DNA of 64,000 nucleotides from Tupaia tana (GCA_026018925.1 JAKSZU010000003.1:191104139-191168138); one strand, 5' to 3'. Positions 1-12,410 are shown, counted from the first letter of the stretch. Program-made: numbers and translations. The notes: generated by a model not told the origin, from the sequence alone.

Positions 1-99
1 CTAGCCAGACTGTTCATGGAAGGTGGTCTGTGTTTATAGTCTCTACTCCTTCCTCTCCATTCATTTCTGAAGGTACTGCTGCCTGGCCGTTTCTTCCAC

Positions 100-500
100 C
101 ACTTCAGTGATACTGCACCTACTGAAGTGAGATAGGAGTGACCTCTTACTTACAAAGCCATTGGATGCTTTTCAGTCCTTATCTTTCCCGATCTTTTTCT
201 GGAATTTGACACTGTTGCAAACCTCCTTCTTCATGTTGCTATGTCCTCTGTGGCCTTCTCTGGCCATTGTTTCTTTCTCCACTTGGTAGACATAGACCCT
301 CTACCGCTCAAATGTTAATGCATCTCTTTGTCCTGCCCTGAATGTTTTTCTTTTATCACTTCACACATAACCTCTGGGGTTGCCACTCACTAAACTGATG
401 AGTTACATCAGAATTCAGAATCAGATCTAACTTTCTACTGGACAGTTCCTTCCATGTGTCTCACAGGCCTCCCCAGAATCAGGAATGTCCATGACCTCTG
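100..500 (+). repeat. L2 LINE remnant
   Basis: The stretch has the pyrimidine-rich look of the L2 reverse transcriptase region, including 'ctggaatttgacactgttgc', a decayed version of the part of L2 that encodes a FDTVDH-like motif. It is highly diverged and carries many stops. The family is recognised by memory only. Confidence 0.5.
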
Positions 501-1064
501 CATGCAGAGGATTGAGCCACTTCTCTCTTAAGGCCTAGCACAATGTCTGACAGATGTCATACTGTACCTGGTCAGCGATAGTCAGGGAACTTCTGAAAGG
601 AAACATTAGAATCAGGACTCAAGGTATAGGGGTTCCTCGTCCTAACATTGCCTGCCTTAATGCATCTTCTAGATTACAAAGGATTGTTGGTTAAACAAGT
701 CATTGACTCCATCCAGAATGTTTGAAATGATTTCCTTTTTTCTTACATTGATTATCATCATTTTGAGGTGATAAGTGGCAAGCATTAGTACCTTTCTTAG
801 GGGATAGAAAAGTTGAGGCCCAGAAGGAGTAAATATAATGTGTTCATATTTTAAAAAATGACTCATTAAAGAGTCAGGAGTTGATTAATTTATTCAGTCA
901 TCTAGCAGATACTTACTGAGAACATTAATTGTGTCTCAGGCAGCATAAATAAAATGGTGAATCAGATAGTTTTTGGCATAATGAGGTATCTTTCTGTGCT
1001 ATGTTGCTTCTGATCTCTATCATTTTTTCTTTGACTTTTTCCATCCTAATGTGATGATAATTAG
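501..1064. other. Intron, no gene recognised
   Basis: No splice-flanked open frame is visible. Around 880-960 there is a decayed 'ttcagtcatctagcagatac' stretch like the 'feature-poor' L2/MIR-type sequences common in mammalian introns. The 65-codon minus-strand frame at 669-866 has no recognisable homology. Confidence 0.5.
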
Positions 1065-1320
1065 CAAATGTTTACTATGGGCCAGGCACTGTTTCAGTAC
1101 TTGACACAGGTTAACTCATTTAACTATCATGGCAACACTACAAGTTTGTTGTTACTATTGTTCTCTTTCTACACAGAGGGAAAGGTAAGCCATGGGAAGT
1201 TCAGAAATGTGCCCTAGGTTATTTTGGTGGGAAGCAATAGGCTTGGGTTTGAATCCAGGCAGTCTGGTTCTAGAACCCATACTCTTAGCACTGCCTTAGC
1301 TATTCCAGCTCTTAACACTA
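1065..1320 (-). repeat. MIR SINE
   Basis: Reads as the reverse complement of MIR: 'gggccaggcactgtttcagt', then 'ttaactcatttaactatcatgg', then a decayed tRNA-head end with 'gaatccaggcagtctggttc'. Near full length, ancient. Confidence 0.8.
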
Positions 1321-1995
1321 TACTGGACCCTTCTACTCACCTGTTTATTATGCTGTAACTGTGAAATAGCCAAGCTAGGTCTGAGCATGCCAAAATTAAC
1401 TTCCATTTTTCATAACAAACATTAGACTTTGCTTTCTTTGAGTTATTTCCCCCCTTGGGCATTGCATTGGCAGTGGTCTTATTTTCTAATCTGAAATCAG
1501 CAAGAAAAGGAAGAAAAACTTGCAGTTCAGCCCAAGTGGTTGTGACAGGTTGCTAAATAAAACCGGCTCAACTAAAGTTCTGAGATTCTTGAGAAATACT
1601 AAGAATTTCCTACAAAAGAAATTTTCCTTATTATAGGAAAACATAGGTTATTGTGCTGTGGTGTCTTAGTAGAGAAAGTGTGGCTGGAGGCTTAGAAGCA
1701 TTTAATCTTGATGAGATTATTGTGGGCTGTTTATGTGTGACTTTGAAACTGTTAACAAATATATTTTCTGTTTGCTTTTAGTATATTTCCTTGAGTTTCC
1801 ACTGTTAAAAGTTTAAATAATTTTGTACATCTTCAGAGCTGCTGAAAGAAAAAGGAAACACAATGGGGACAAACATTTGAAGCTTCCAGAGGACTTTCAC
1901 ATACAGTGACTACTTGGTCATTCTTCTTTTTACTTTCTTAGAAGGAAAACGGAGTCAAAGGATATCAATATATGTTGAAATTTTTTAAAATTACC
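1321..1995. other. Intron, nothing recognised
   Basis: AT-rich unique sequence without a convincing exon, RNA gene or repeat. Confidence 0.5.
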
Positions 1996-2300
1996 AATCT
2001 TAAGCCAGTAGTTGGCATGATAGTTAAGGCACATTGCTGACTGCAGTTTGAGTTCTGGACCTGGAGTCTTGAAAATCTTAAGCCAGTAGTTGGCATGATA
2101 GTTTAGGATTCCCACATGGCTGACTGCAGTTTGAGTTCTGGACTTGGAATCTTGAAAATCATGTTGGGTACATGTGCATGTGTGCCCAAATTTCCAAGAC
2201 GAGAATAGAGGAGAAGGAATTATGGCATGGCCGTCCTCCCGGGGGATGATTTCTCACTTTCCCCTCTCTCTGTTTCTCTGGTGAGCGCACATGCCCTATG

Positions 2301-2334
<34 letters not shown>
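1996..2334 (+). repeat. Long-type tRNA SINE with duplicated head
   Basis: The tRNA-like head occurs twice in tandem. 'aatcttaagccagtagttgg' begins at 1996 and again at 2074, a 78-bp period that also copies the junction. The second head continues into the long-type body (2160-2300), with 'ccctatggc' and a 32-nt A tail. The first unit lacks the 'ggattcccacatgg' part, so the two heads are not identical. Confidence 0.85.
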
Positions 2335-2336
<2 letters not shown>

Positions 2337-4171
2337 TAAAAAAAATGCCAATGTTTTCATATGTGATAATCCTAAACTGATTTGGAAAAAAAGCAAGTCT
2401 GAATCAGTGTAGTATTGAAATAACTAAATAACAGAACTGAAATGAAAGTTCTGTTACTCCAAATTGCATATGGTAGATTAAGGGAGCTGCTCTTGTGAAT
2501 GAGTAACAATAGCGTCTGGTTAATGTAGTCATTGATAGTTCATCCCACAAGACCTCTGAAGTGGGTTAAAAATCTCTCTTCGTTCCTAATGCTGTCTTTC
2601 TCATGTGCACAGTCTCACTTCCCTTCTCTACTAACCAAAGGTTACTAGCTGGAAACTGCTTTGAGGGCATATTGGGATGACATGTGTCCCCTGGGACTTT
2701 TGGTATCAAGAAGAATTCTTGGTCTGGGATATTTGTGCCCTGACAACCAGCCTCCAAGAGATGCCACATTTCTCCTAATCTAAGATGAAACTCAATTGCA
2801 CAGGTAATCTTTAAATTGGTCTCAGTCTAAATAATCAAAGATCAAAATGAGGCATACCCACATTAATAGGATCTTTGTGTTAGTCTCTAAAATATCCAGA
2901 TCATTAATAAAATATATTTGTAGAAGGATGCTACTATGTAAATAAGCTTGCTTTGTTTTAATTAATACAGTCATGCAGGAAAGAGCCATCTGTTTTGGTA
3001 GAAACTGTGGAAATATATCTAGATAGCCAAGGAAAAGCTGAATTGTTACTGAAGGATGTGTCACACAGACAGGAAACTAATTTACACAACAGTGGGCAGA
3101 AATATTTTCAAACACAGTCAAGGAAGCCCCTTGAGCTATTCTTTTGGATGATGGGTGAGTAGTGTTGGTTTGCTTCTTGTTTAACTCTCATTCATTTTTT
3201 CCCCCTAGAAGAATACCTTTTTCCATAAAACCTACATTTAAGTCTCAGCTTCTTTTTCATTTGCATAAAATAAAAAATAAAATTTATGTAATACTAATTA
3301 CAACCTGCATAAGTTTGCTGATGAGAAACTTAAGAAATGTGATTCTTGTTTTCCAGATGAACTTCATTGCCATATAATTGATATAATCCAATCACTTCTT
3401 ACCCATTTCTGTCCTGCATGATTTGAGACATCAGAATTTAATTTGTAGCCAGACTGAAAACTGGATTTAGGAATAAACTTGAAAAGACTAGAGAGATTTT
3501 CGTTCTGCTGCGTGCTTAAACACTTCCCTAAAGTAGCCACTTGAGAATGCAAAGTCCATGACCTGATAGAATTTCCCACGGAATAATGACATGAGGGCCC
3601 TGATAGGAACTGAGGGGGCTACGCAGGATTACTAAAGAGCCTGGCAGAAGGGAAGTAGCATCCCGACTGGACAGTTCCAACTCTGATTTAGCAGTCCCTG
3701 AGTATGGCCTTTAGAATTTGCTGGCCACCTAGCTCCCAGGTTCTAAGAAAGATGGGAAAGGCAAGACGCTGTTTTTTCTGAGTTCTTTCACCAATCCATG
3801 GCTTGTTACAAGGCCTGAGTGGAGTGGCCATGTTTGGAGGGAAGAAGGGAACACTTTCTCCTCCTAATTAATGCAAATTGCCCTAACAGTCCTTTTATCC
3901 CTTAGGAGTGAGGCCACTAGGGATGCCAGAGCTAACCATACTGTAACCATTGACCAAGAACAGCTTTATCTTAGGGTAATTGAAACCTGAGTGAAATCAT
4001 TTGAGAGGTCTTAAGCAGTACCCCCTACCCACCCAATTTTCTCAGATGCGTGCTCTATTTTAAGCTGAACCTTGAAGGTGTACAGGCAGCCTTTCATTCT
4101 TTTAGTATATGGGTTTTATCCCTTCTAAAATTACTTTAATTACTAAGTCACTTATGTCACAGTATGAATAT
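2335..4171. other. Intron, nothing recognised
   Basis: Mostly unique AT-rich sequence. Frames at 2566-2769, 2822-3064, 3162-3377 and 3364-3579 are short, overlap on both strands and match nothing I know, so they are treated as chance frames. Confidence 0.5.
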
Positions 4172-4173
4172 TA

Positions 4174-4253
4174 TTTGGTCGTTGGGAAAGTTATGACGTA
4201 TTTTTCTGTGTTTCCCTATGCAAAAATGTGTCATGACTTTTCCAATGACCCAA
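4174..4253. mobile_element. Palindromic mariner-like MITE, copy 1
   Basis: An 80-bp inverted repeat. The left arm is 'tttggtcgttgggaaagtta' and the right arm ends 'cttttccaatgacccaa', with TA on both sides (4172-4173 and 4254-4255). The size and TA duplication are like MADE1, but the sequence is different. No coding capacity. Confidence 0.8.
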
Positions 4254-4255
4254 TA

Positions 4256-5061
4256 ACTTATAGGTTTCTTTGGTTTTGACCAAGGGAAGAGAAATAAAAG
4301 TCACTGGGGAGAATATCCAGAACTTGGAACAAAGGCCAAAAACAAGTTGTCACCTTCACTCTGTGGCCTGGGTGAAGACTGTGGTGACTTTTTCTCACCA
4401 GATTTTGCTCCCATGCTTTCAGTGAAGCAGGATATTCTATTTTCCTTGTTCCTCTCCTTTCTGGCAGGGGCAGACTTGGAGGGCTTTTTACAGCTTTGAC
4501 TCTTCCTTACCTCTTCTACATGTAGTTCCATTTCCTTTCCAAGATGAAAGCTTGTCTTTGTCTCTTCCCAGAATAGTTCAGGCAGCAGAACACAGTGAAT
4601 CCTTCCAGATAAAAGACCCTGCTGATAAAGTGCCAGATTGTTATCAGAGAAGTGAAGTGAGGGGAGTCAGATCCCTACCGTTAATTACCTAGTTACAGCT
4701 TTGTTTATATCCTGTTCATTTGGGACATGTTTTCCTTGAACAGTTTCTTGTCTGTGTTCTGAACTACAGTCTGAAGTTTGTCAAAAATCCTGATAGTGGG
4801 CTCCTTATTTTCTGAAAGGTTTAATGACAAGGAAGAGAAGATCAAAGTTTCTATCTTCCACCTAGAAAAAAATGGACAAATGCTTGGTTTTGGTGGCTCA
4901 TTTCCCTCCGCAAGCATATAAACCCTAGTTTGCTGAGTGAACTCTGACTACGTAGCCACAAGGTTACTTGGAAATAGAGTGACATTTATCCCTGGGAAGC
5001 CTTCAGTATAGATAACCAGACATTGAGGCCGGACTCCAGGTGAATCTAAAATAAAAGTACT
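4256..5061. other. Intron, nothing recognised
   Basis: Unique sequence. The minus-strand frames at 4301-4531 (Lys/Ser-rich) and 4705-4917 have no family signature or flanking splice sites that would make them exons. Confidence 0.45.
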
Positions 5062-5275
5062 TGGGGTCCTATCGCACAGTGGTTACGCACTCTACGTTGG
5101 GAGTTGGATCCCACATGATCAGTACCGGCATCTTGAAAAACACACGGGGCACATGTGCATTTGTGTCCAAAATCCTGACAGGATGGAGAAATGAAGGAAA
5201 AAGAATGGCAACATGACCATGCCCCTTCTCTCTAATAAGCATGCATGCCTTCTGTCAATTACAAAAACAAAAACA
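5062..5275 (+). repeat. Long-type tRNA SINE, old
   Basis: Diverged head (5062-5137), then 'cacggggcacatgtgcattt', 'aaaatcctgacaggatgg' and an A-rich tail. The body is shortened around the normally conserved CT-rich part. Confidence 0.7.
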
Positions 5276-5355
5276 GAAGAAAAACTTTCTTAGTTTTCAA
5301 GTACATCGGATGTATTTAATGCCACTGACTGTACACTTAAAAATGATTAAAATGG

Positions 5356-5540
5356 GAGCTGGCAGGTGGTATGATGGTTAAGGGTGCTGGACTCCCCCTT
5401 GGCCAACTACAGTTCGAGTCCCAGACCTGGCAGCTTGCTTTCTCACTCCCCTCTCCCCTCTCTTTCTCTCACTCTGTCCCTCTCTGGTCAAATTAAAAAT
5501 AAATAAATAAATAAATAAATAAGTAAGTAAGTAAGTAAAT
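5356..5540 (+). repeat. Short-type tRNA SINE
   Basis: Head 'gagctggcaggtggtatgat' with a B box 'agttcgagtccc', a CT-rich run, 'ctggtcaaatt', then (taaa)n drifting to (taag)n. The fragment 5571-5650 just downstream, with 'ctctggtaagcatgcaca', is the 3' part of another SINE. Confidence 0.85.
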
Positions 5541-5650
5541 TTAAATAAAAATAATTCTTAAAAAAAAATCAGCCCTGGTGACGCTCTTCCTCCCTGTCTG
5601 TCTCTGGTAAGCATGCACACTCTCTGGCAATTAAAAAAAAAAAAAAAGTT

Positions 5651-6214
5651 AAAATTGAAACATTTTTATTGCATATATTTTATTACAATAAGAATAAATA
5701 AATAACACTTGCTTCCTGAGAGCTCCAGTACTTTTGTCACTGTTGGAAGTGCTGATGGTTGAGCCACATGGCCTGCATTCTATATTGCATATAAGGCATT
5801 ATTCATTTGTTTGAGAACTGCAGGACTATGAATACAGAATACCTTAATGTTCCCAAGAAAATGAAGAGAGTTTTGCCACCCTGGTATGCTGGAAAGTTTG
5901 GGATTGGAAAAGAGTGCTTTTTATTTTGAAAATGATTGACTAAACTATGATACTCATTTCACTTTCTAAAGGGCAACTAATGTACCTAAAGAAGGTAGAG
6001 TAGGATCTCTTGATGACTGAAATAATACTGTTTATTGCTCTAGTCATCAAATAGTGGCATTGAAACATTCTGTGTCTAGAAGTAATATTAGGTAAGTTAG
6101 CCTTATCTGTGGTATCACAGATACCACATAAGGTGACTGATAAGGTTAGCCTTATCAGTCATTAAGTGACCAAGCATATGTTTTTTTCACCTTATTAAAT
6201 TTGTATTTGACCTT
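5651..6214. other. Intron, nothing recognised
   Basis: Unique AT-rich sequence, with a short local duplication of 'ggttagccttatcagt'-like sequence around 6098-6160. Confidence 0.45.
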
Positions 6215-6471
6215 GGGCCAGCAGATAGCATAGTGGTTACATTGGTGGACTCCCACATGGCCAACTGCAGTTCTAATCCTGGACCTGGTGGCTTGAAAAT
6301 CACTCTGGGCATTTGTGCATGCATGCCTAGGATCCCTAGAGGAGAAGGGATTGTAGTGTGCCCATCCCCCTGGGGGTTGATTTCTCACTTGCTCTCTCAC
6401 TGTCTCTGTCTCTCTGTCTCTCCAGGGAGCGCATGTGCCCTGTGGCAAAAACCTCTTTAGGAAAAAAAAAA
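6215..6471 (+). repeat. Long-type tRNA SINE
   Basis: Complete: head from 'gggccagcagatagcatagt', body with 'ccccctgggggttgatttc', 'gtgccctgtggcaaaaacc' and a short A tail. Chance frames on both strands here are only SINE sequence. Confidence 0.9.
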
Positions 6472-7081
6472 ATGCATTCGAGCTTATATTGCCGTTTGGG
6501 TCTATCTGCAATTCAGCCCATCTTTGCTAAGACCAGTGATTCCTCTCAGTTTCACTGATGGAGAGTTCTGAGGAATGGATTGTTGCATTTTTCTGGTTAA
6601 GCCAAGAAACTTCTGAGACCCTGCAAACGTTACCTAGTGACATACGTATCCTGAATTTCAGGATAGAAAAAAGAAGGAGACGGGAGAGGGAGAAGTAAAG
6701 TAGAGAAAAGAAAGGGAGAAAAAAGAGAGAAAGGCCCTATTCCAAGTCAGAACTGTTTTTCTTGTTAATCCTGAAAACCCTGAACTCAGAGCTCTGACAA
6801 AAAATGTCTCTTTTTCCCCTCTTAAGTGTGTGTGTGTATGTTCAGGCATTTTGCCTATCATTCGAAGGTAACTAGCATAAGACAGTCACCACGATTTCAG
6901 CATTACCTTTCTTGTATTTAAACAGTAATTTCCTTAGAAAAAGCTAGAAAATACAGGGACTTGGGGAGAAGTTAATGCTAAATTTACAATTTTTAAAAGT
7001 TTACTTTTATTGAAAACCAGTAAAAACAATCCCTGACATTCTTATAGGTAAGTTGAAGTTAAAAAAAAAAAGTGTATTCTT
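6472..7081. other. Intron, nothing recognised
   Basis: Contains a purine-rich patch (6660-6735, GAAA/GGGA) but no gene. Confidence 0.45.
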
Positions 7082-7371
7082 GGGCTAGGTGGTGGTATAG
7101 TGGTTAAGACGGCTTGATTCCGCATGTCCAACTGTATGGTTCAAGTCCTGGACCTGGCGGCTTGAAAAACACGCTGGGCATGTGTGCATACATGCGTGCC
7201 CAAAATTTCAAAAGGATAGAGAGAGGTGAAAAAAAAGGGACTATATTCATCCCCCCATGTTCATCCTCCATGGGGGGATGAATTCTTATTCTCTCTCTCT
7301 CTCTCTCTCTCTCTTTCACTCACTCTCTCCCTAGTAAGTGCATGTACCCTCTAACAACAACAAAAAAAAAT
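7082..7371 (+). repeat. Long-type tRNA SINE
   Basis: Head 'gggctaggtggtggtatagt', B box 'ggttcaagtcc'. The 'ccccccatg' motif is duplicated into a small palindrome (7239-7282: 'catccccccatgttcatcc' followed by 'ccatggggggatgaa') and is followed by a (tc)n run. Confidence 0.85.
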
Positions 7372-8049
7372 TTTAATGTATGTTTTAGGAAATAAAGAAT
7401 TTGCCAGAAATAGCATGGGTGGTTAAAGCAATTTAAGTTTGTGAGATGTATCTTTTAAAAATACAATTGCTTTGGTTCTTGACTGACAGTTTTGTCAGAA
7501 TAGCCACTTGTCAAAATAGCCATTTCATACTTCAAATGGAATGCTTCAAAGTGTGTAGAGGAGTAAAAGGACTGTTCTGTGCCTTACACAAATGTCATAT
7601 AGATTATAAACCAAATGATACCAAATTACACTAGTTTACCAGGATCCAAATGCTATCAAATATAATCAAAGCCATAGAAATCTACTGATGAAATAATGAA
7701 AATGAGTGGAAGTGATCCAGATTGTTTTATTTTCTTTTGAAATGTTATATTTATTAGCACTTAGCACCCAAAAGTTAAACAATATTGAATTGCACACATA
7801 ACGTTTTATTTTGAATCTTAGGTTGAAGGTTATGTCCTTGGCATGATTGAAGAATGACTCATACATTTTGCACTGACTTTATTATTATTGGAGGTTTTTT
7901 CAGTAGATAAGGAGGGAAGCTAGGGAGTAAGATGATACTAAATTGAGGCTAGAATTATTAGTTGATTGAACTAAAACAGATTACAAGTGTCACTTAAAGA
8001 TTTCCTTGTTTCCTGTTCTATTTGTGTATGTACCTTTTGTGAAGACGTT
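7372..8049. other. Intron, nothing recognised
   Basis: AT-rich unique sequence. Frames 7446-7634 (+) and 7666-7866 (-) are unsupported. Confidence 0.45.
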
Positions 8050-8339
8050 CTTTTTTTGTTTTTTGTTTTTTTTGAGAGGTTTTCTTTTTTGTTTGTTTGT
8101 TTTTGCTATAGGGCGCGTGTGCTTGCAGAAAGACAGAGACAGAGAGATAGAAAGCGAGAAATCACCCCCCGGGGGGGGATGGCCATGCCGCAATCCCTTC
8201 TCCTCCATTCTCCTCTTGGAATCTTGGGCACGCACGCACATGCGCCCGGTGTGAGTTTAAGCCACCGGGTCCGGGACTTGAACTGCGGTCAACTACGTGG
8301 GAGTTCAGCAACATAGCCATAACGCTAACTGCTGGTCCC
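8050..8339 (-). repeat. Long-type tRNA SINE, antisense, fairly young
   Basis: On + it reads T-rich tail, 'gctatagggcgcgtgtgctt', 'atcaccccccgggggggga', then the head ending 'taactgctggtccc'. Many CpGs survive. The T-rich tail contains a second 'gtttgtttg' insertion inside the 'gagaggttttt' motif. Confidence 0.9.
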
Positions 8340-8553
8340 TTTAAAGTTGTTCTTGAATGCTATTCATGCTTGAAATGCAGTATGAAGTATTTCCTGACCA
8401 TGAAGATTAGCAATGGGAATTTGCAGGGATTTCTGCTAGTTAATGTCTCTCAAACTGTGCTACAACTATAATATTCAGTCACATGGACATGTTGGTGGAT
8501 GTGACTAATATTCTTTATTTACATGTTCCCATCTTAAAATATAATCACTATGA

Positions 8554-8737
8554 GGGGTCGGCAGGTGGCATGGTGGCTGAGGGACTGAACTCTCACATGG
8601 CTGACAGTGGTTTGTGTCCCGGACCTGGCGGCTTGCTTTCTTATTTTCCCTTTCTCTCTTCCTCTCTGTCTATCTCTGGTCAAATTAAAAAAATAATAAT
8701 AACAAATAAAAATAAATTAATAAATCTTTTTTAAAAA
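8554..8737 (+). repeat. Short-type tRNA SINE
   Basis: Head 'ggggtcggcaggtggcatgg', B box decayed to 'ggtttgtgtccc', then the CT-rich run, 'ctggtcaaatt' and an AT-rich tail. Confidence 0.85.
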
Positions 8738-9274
8738 GGCAGTGAGTCTTTTAAAATATATATGTATGTGTGTGTGATGTGTGTATAATCACCATGAAAT
8801 TAATATATTAAGCCTTGGTTACAGTCCACAGAAGGACTTGAAGGAAATGTTATTCTCTTTGTAATTAGTAGCTTCATTAGATGCTAAAGGACTTTGGCTA
8901 TATGTAATATATCATACTTCTGAACAAAGATAATACCAGCACTGAAATCGTGTACTTGTAACACTAGTGTATTTTAACTAGTGGCAGGATATGTGTATGT
9001 AATCAGTTTTGTTTCATCTTCGAAGTCTCCATCGTGTATTCATTTGGACTTGTTTAAATCTACTCAAGATGGGGTGGAATCTGTCTTACCTTAATAACCA
9101 CATGGGAAACTATTGTTAAATACTGGTGAGTTTATTAAAGCTGGCCCTATAAATTTGGCATCACTTGACTGAATACTTTGAGTTGTCAAGGGTACTTAGA
9201 AGTAGTAACATTGCATTTTTAAAAATATACAGTGTAGTTGTTCAATCCCATGGTGGTAAAAATATCTTAGATTC
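8738..9274. other. Intron, nothing recognised
   Basis: Starts with a short imperfect (atgtgtgt)n patch at 8756-8786, then unique sequence. Confidence 0.45.
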
Positions 9275-9420
9275 GGGACACACTTGGTTTTACGGTTAGC
9301 AAGCACAGGCTGGGGAGTCAGACAGACCTGACTTTGACTCCCAGCATGTCATTCTTTTTCTTTGTGAGTCTAGGCAGTCGCTTAATCTTTCTGAGCCTGT
9401 CTACAAATACAAAGCATGTG
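9275..9420 (+). repeat. MIR SINE fragment
   Basis: Sense-strand MIR: 'tggggagtcagacagacctg', then 'gactcccagcatgtc', then 'taatctttctgagcctgtct'. 3' part missing. Confidence 0.6.
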
Positions 9421-9454
9421 GAAGACTCAGAACATTTTTCTAAAAAACCTTTTG

Positions 9455-9700
9455 GGAGGACCAGCCACTGGTGTGGTGGTCTAGGTGACTGGATCTCCCA
9501 TGGCTAACTTCACAGTTTGAGTCCTGGCCTCAGCAGCTTAAAAATCACACCGGGTACATGTGCATGCATACCCAAAATCCTGAGAGGAGGTTGGAGGAGA
9601 AGGGGTTGAGGCATGGCCATCCCCATGGGTCTGATTACTCTTTCTCTCTCTCCAGCAAGTGCGTGCACTTTTAGCAAAAACAAACAACAAAAATTTTTTT
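9455..9700 (+). repeat. Long-type tRNA SINE, old
   Basis: Head 'gaggaccagccactggtgtg', body 'cacaccgggtacatgtgca' and a shortened CT run. The tail has 'aaaaacaaacaac' in place of pure A. Confidence 0.8.
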
Positions 9701-9825
9701 CTTGTGTTTTAATTCTGATATCAGTTATTAGGACTTAAGTGTTTATTGATTTGATTTTTTAAAATATTTTTAATGTTTATTATACAAACAGCACTGTGAT
9801 TTTTTAAAACATTTAATTCTATGTG

Positions 9826-9975
9826 TTATTTATTTATTTGTTTGTTTGTTTGTTTATGTTTGATTTGACATGAGAGAGAGAGAGCAAGAAAGCAAGCCAC
9901 CGGGTCCAGGATTTGAACTGTGGTTGGCCATGTGGGAATCCAGTGCCTTTAACCACCATGCCACCTGCCGGCCCC
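9826..9975 (-). repeat. Short-type tRNA SINE, antisense
   Basis: On + it reads (tttg)n tail, 'gagagagagagagcaagaaa', then 'caagccaccgggtccagg' and the head ending 'gccacctgccggcccc'. Confidence 0.85.
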
Positions 9976-10159
9976 TTAATTTGATTTTTTTAAAAGAACA
10001 CAAGGAAAATTAATTCTGGTCATAAAGTTTAAAGGAAATAGCTGGGCTTGTTTAATGTGAGGAAGAGAAGATTTGGAGTGTTTTGGAGGTGATGAGACTG
10101 TGAGAAGAGAAAATAAGACAGGATATATAAGCTTAACCTTTCTAATGTATGTGAGAGGT

Positions 10160-11290
10160 TATTCTTCAGAAGCAACATTATTGTATAATTGACATAAACT
10201 AAACTGCCTACGTTTAAAGTGTACTATTTGATAAGTTTATATAACCATAAAGTTATCACTACTGTCAAGATAGTTAGTGTATCTGTCACTCTTTGTAACC
10301 CTTACCCAACCTCTTCTTTCCCCCACAATTACCTCAGTGGCTGTTCTGTTGCTGAATATTAATCTGTATTTCCCAAGATTTTATATAATGAAATCATATG
10401 GTATACATTCTACATTGTCTAGCATTTTCACTCAACCTAACTATTTTGAGAGTCAGCCATGTTGTTATGGTATTGGTAGTTTGTTCCTTCTTACTGCCAT
10501 TGGTATTTCATTGTGTGGATGTACCACAACGGACATATACTCACCTGTTGAAGGACATTTGTATTGTATCAGTTTTGGCTATTTCAGATAAATAAGTTCA
10601 TGTACTGCTCTTTATTATTTATTTATTTATTTATTTATTATTTGCCATGTGGCACATGCGCTTGCTGGAGAGAGATAGTGAGTAGGAAAATGAGAAATCA
10701 TTTCCCCAAAAGGCTGGCCACACCACAGTTCCTTCTGTGCCATTCTCATCTTGGGATTTTGGGCATGCACACACATACACCCAGTGTGATTGTCAAGCTG
10801 CCGGTTCTGGGACCCAAGCCATGGTTGGCCTTGTGGGAGTACAGCACCTTAACCACTATGCTTCCTGCTGGCCATATACAATTCTTAATAGAAATGTATC
10901 TTTCAGTTCTCTGGGTTAAGCATGTAAGAATGAAATGGGTGGGTTATATGGTAGGATGCTTGTTTAACTTTTTAAAAAGTGATCAAATTATTTTCCAAAT
11001 TGATAATACCATGTTACATTTTCATCAGCAGAGTATGAAAGTTCAGTTGTTCCATATCCAAACCAGCACTTGGTATTCTCAGTCTTTATTCTTTTAGCCT
11101 CTCTAGTGAGTGTGTAGTGACATCTCATTGGGGTTTTAACTTGAACTTCCTTAATAACTAAAGAGATTGAGCATCTTTACATGTGTGTATTTGTCCAGAT
11201 ATCTTCTTTTAAGTGTTTGTGTAAAGCTTTGACCCAGTTTTTTTAATTGGATTGTTTGTTGTCTCAGTGTATTCTGGACCCTAGTCTTTT
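10160..11290 (-). mobile_element. L1 3' end, antisense, split by a SINE
   Basis: The + strand is the reverse complement of an old L1M-type 3' region: 'gtataattgacataaactaa' near the start, 'gcattttcactcaacctaac' in the middle and 'aagctttgacccag' plus 'aattggattgtttgtt' at the end. The SINE at 10608-10874 interrupts it. No intact ORF; the open frame across the junction (10564-11097) is L1 plus SINE by chance. Confidence 0.8.
10608..10874 (-). repeat. Long-type tRNA SINE inside L1, old
   Basis: (ttta)n tail, 'ccatgtggcacatgcgcttg', then 'tgggattttgggcatgcaca' and the head ending 'cttcctgctggcc'. It inserted after the L1. Confidence 0.8.
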
Positions 11291-12240
11291 AAACATAGAT
11301 TCATTTATTTGCCTGGCATGTAGAACCAAAAAACAAAATTAAATTGCAGCAAGAAAGAGTATAATTATACTTAAGAGGTACTTTTTGACTGTGGCAGTCT
11401 AAACATGGGCATTGGAGAAACCAAAGGAATATGTGAAACTTTTCCTGGAGGTATTTAAAAATTGGGTGGCAGTAGTCTGTTTGGGATGCTGTAGGCCTCT
11501 GAAGTATAACTCAATATACCTAATTGTAGTCTTCATTTGAAAAAAGACGTCTTCCCCGGGGCAGGTCTGTTGCTAATATCTTAATATCCCTTGCTTTTTG
11601 TACAGTTTTTCTAGGCCAAAAAAGTATAATTTCTTGGTGTTTTATAAAACTTTCCATGCACTTTATCGTTTTAAAAAAATTATTCTTTCTTATTTTAGCT
11701 TAAAATGTTGCTACAGAACAGGAGGATCACTCGGGCATTAATTAGCTTTAGGAAAAACAAATTGCAATCTCTGAAGAGCAATCGAAGTGAAAGAAATGCT
11801 CAAATTCCTCTTATCCACAGTAGTAGCATCAGTGATTGTTTTAGCTGATGGTATTGGGAAGATTCATGTAACTCTCTGTAGAGGTAAAATAATTAACTGG
11901 ATTCTAGAGAAGAGGTTCTACATGATTAAAGGAGTTGAGGTTGTAGCCTGCGGAAGGGAAGAGTAAGAGGTGCTTTAATGACAGGATTCTAATATAGCTA
12001 ATGAAGGGTTTTCCTGTGTGTAGAAAACACTGGTCATTTGTTCCCCAACTCCACAGAGGCTTAAACGAGAGAACATTGGCTCTGACTGTAGAAAGACCAA
12101 GTGTGGTTAATATTAGATGTAAAACTTTTATTATCAACATTAATATTATTAAGAGATTAAGCAATGGAACAAGTCGAGAGAGGTCATAAAGATATTGTAA
12201 AATAAAAAAGATAGCTATCTGCCTGGAATGTTTAAATGCT
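11291..12240. other. Intron, nothing recognised
   Basis: Unique sequence. Overlapping frames at 11904-12164 (-) and 12001-12189 (+) shadow each other and have no known match. Confidence 0.45.
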
Positions 12241-12410
12241 CATTGAATTATAGGACTTTGGTTATTGAAGGGGATTTTAAAAATCACTTATTCTAATATC
12301 TTTTTATAGATGAGAATGCGAAAGGACATTATGTAACTTGCCTGTGACCACATTGTTAGATAGTGATATTTTAATTTGAGGATGTTTTAAAAGTAGCCTA
12401 GCTTAAGAGA
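12241..12410 (-). repeat. Probable MIR remnant
   Basis: A weak reverse-complement MIR core: 'tatagatgagaatgcg', 'gtaacttgcctgtgaccaca'. Very diverged. Confidence 0.4.

Noticed and set aside
10564..11097. 177-codon + frame
   Set aside because: It is antisense L1 3' sequence joined to a SINE; the frame is by chance.
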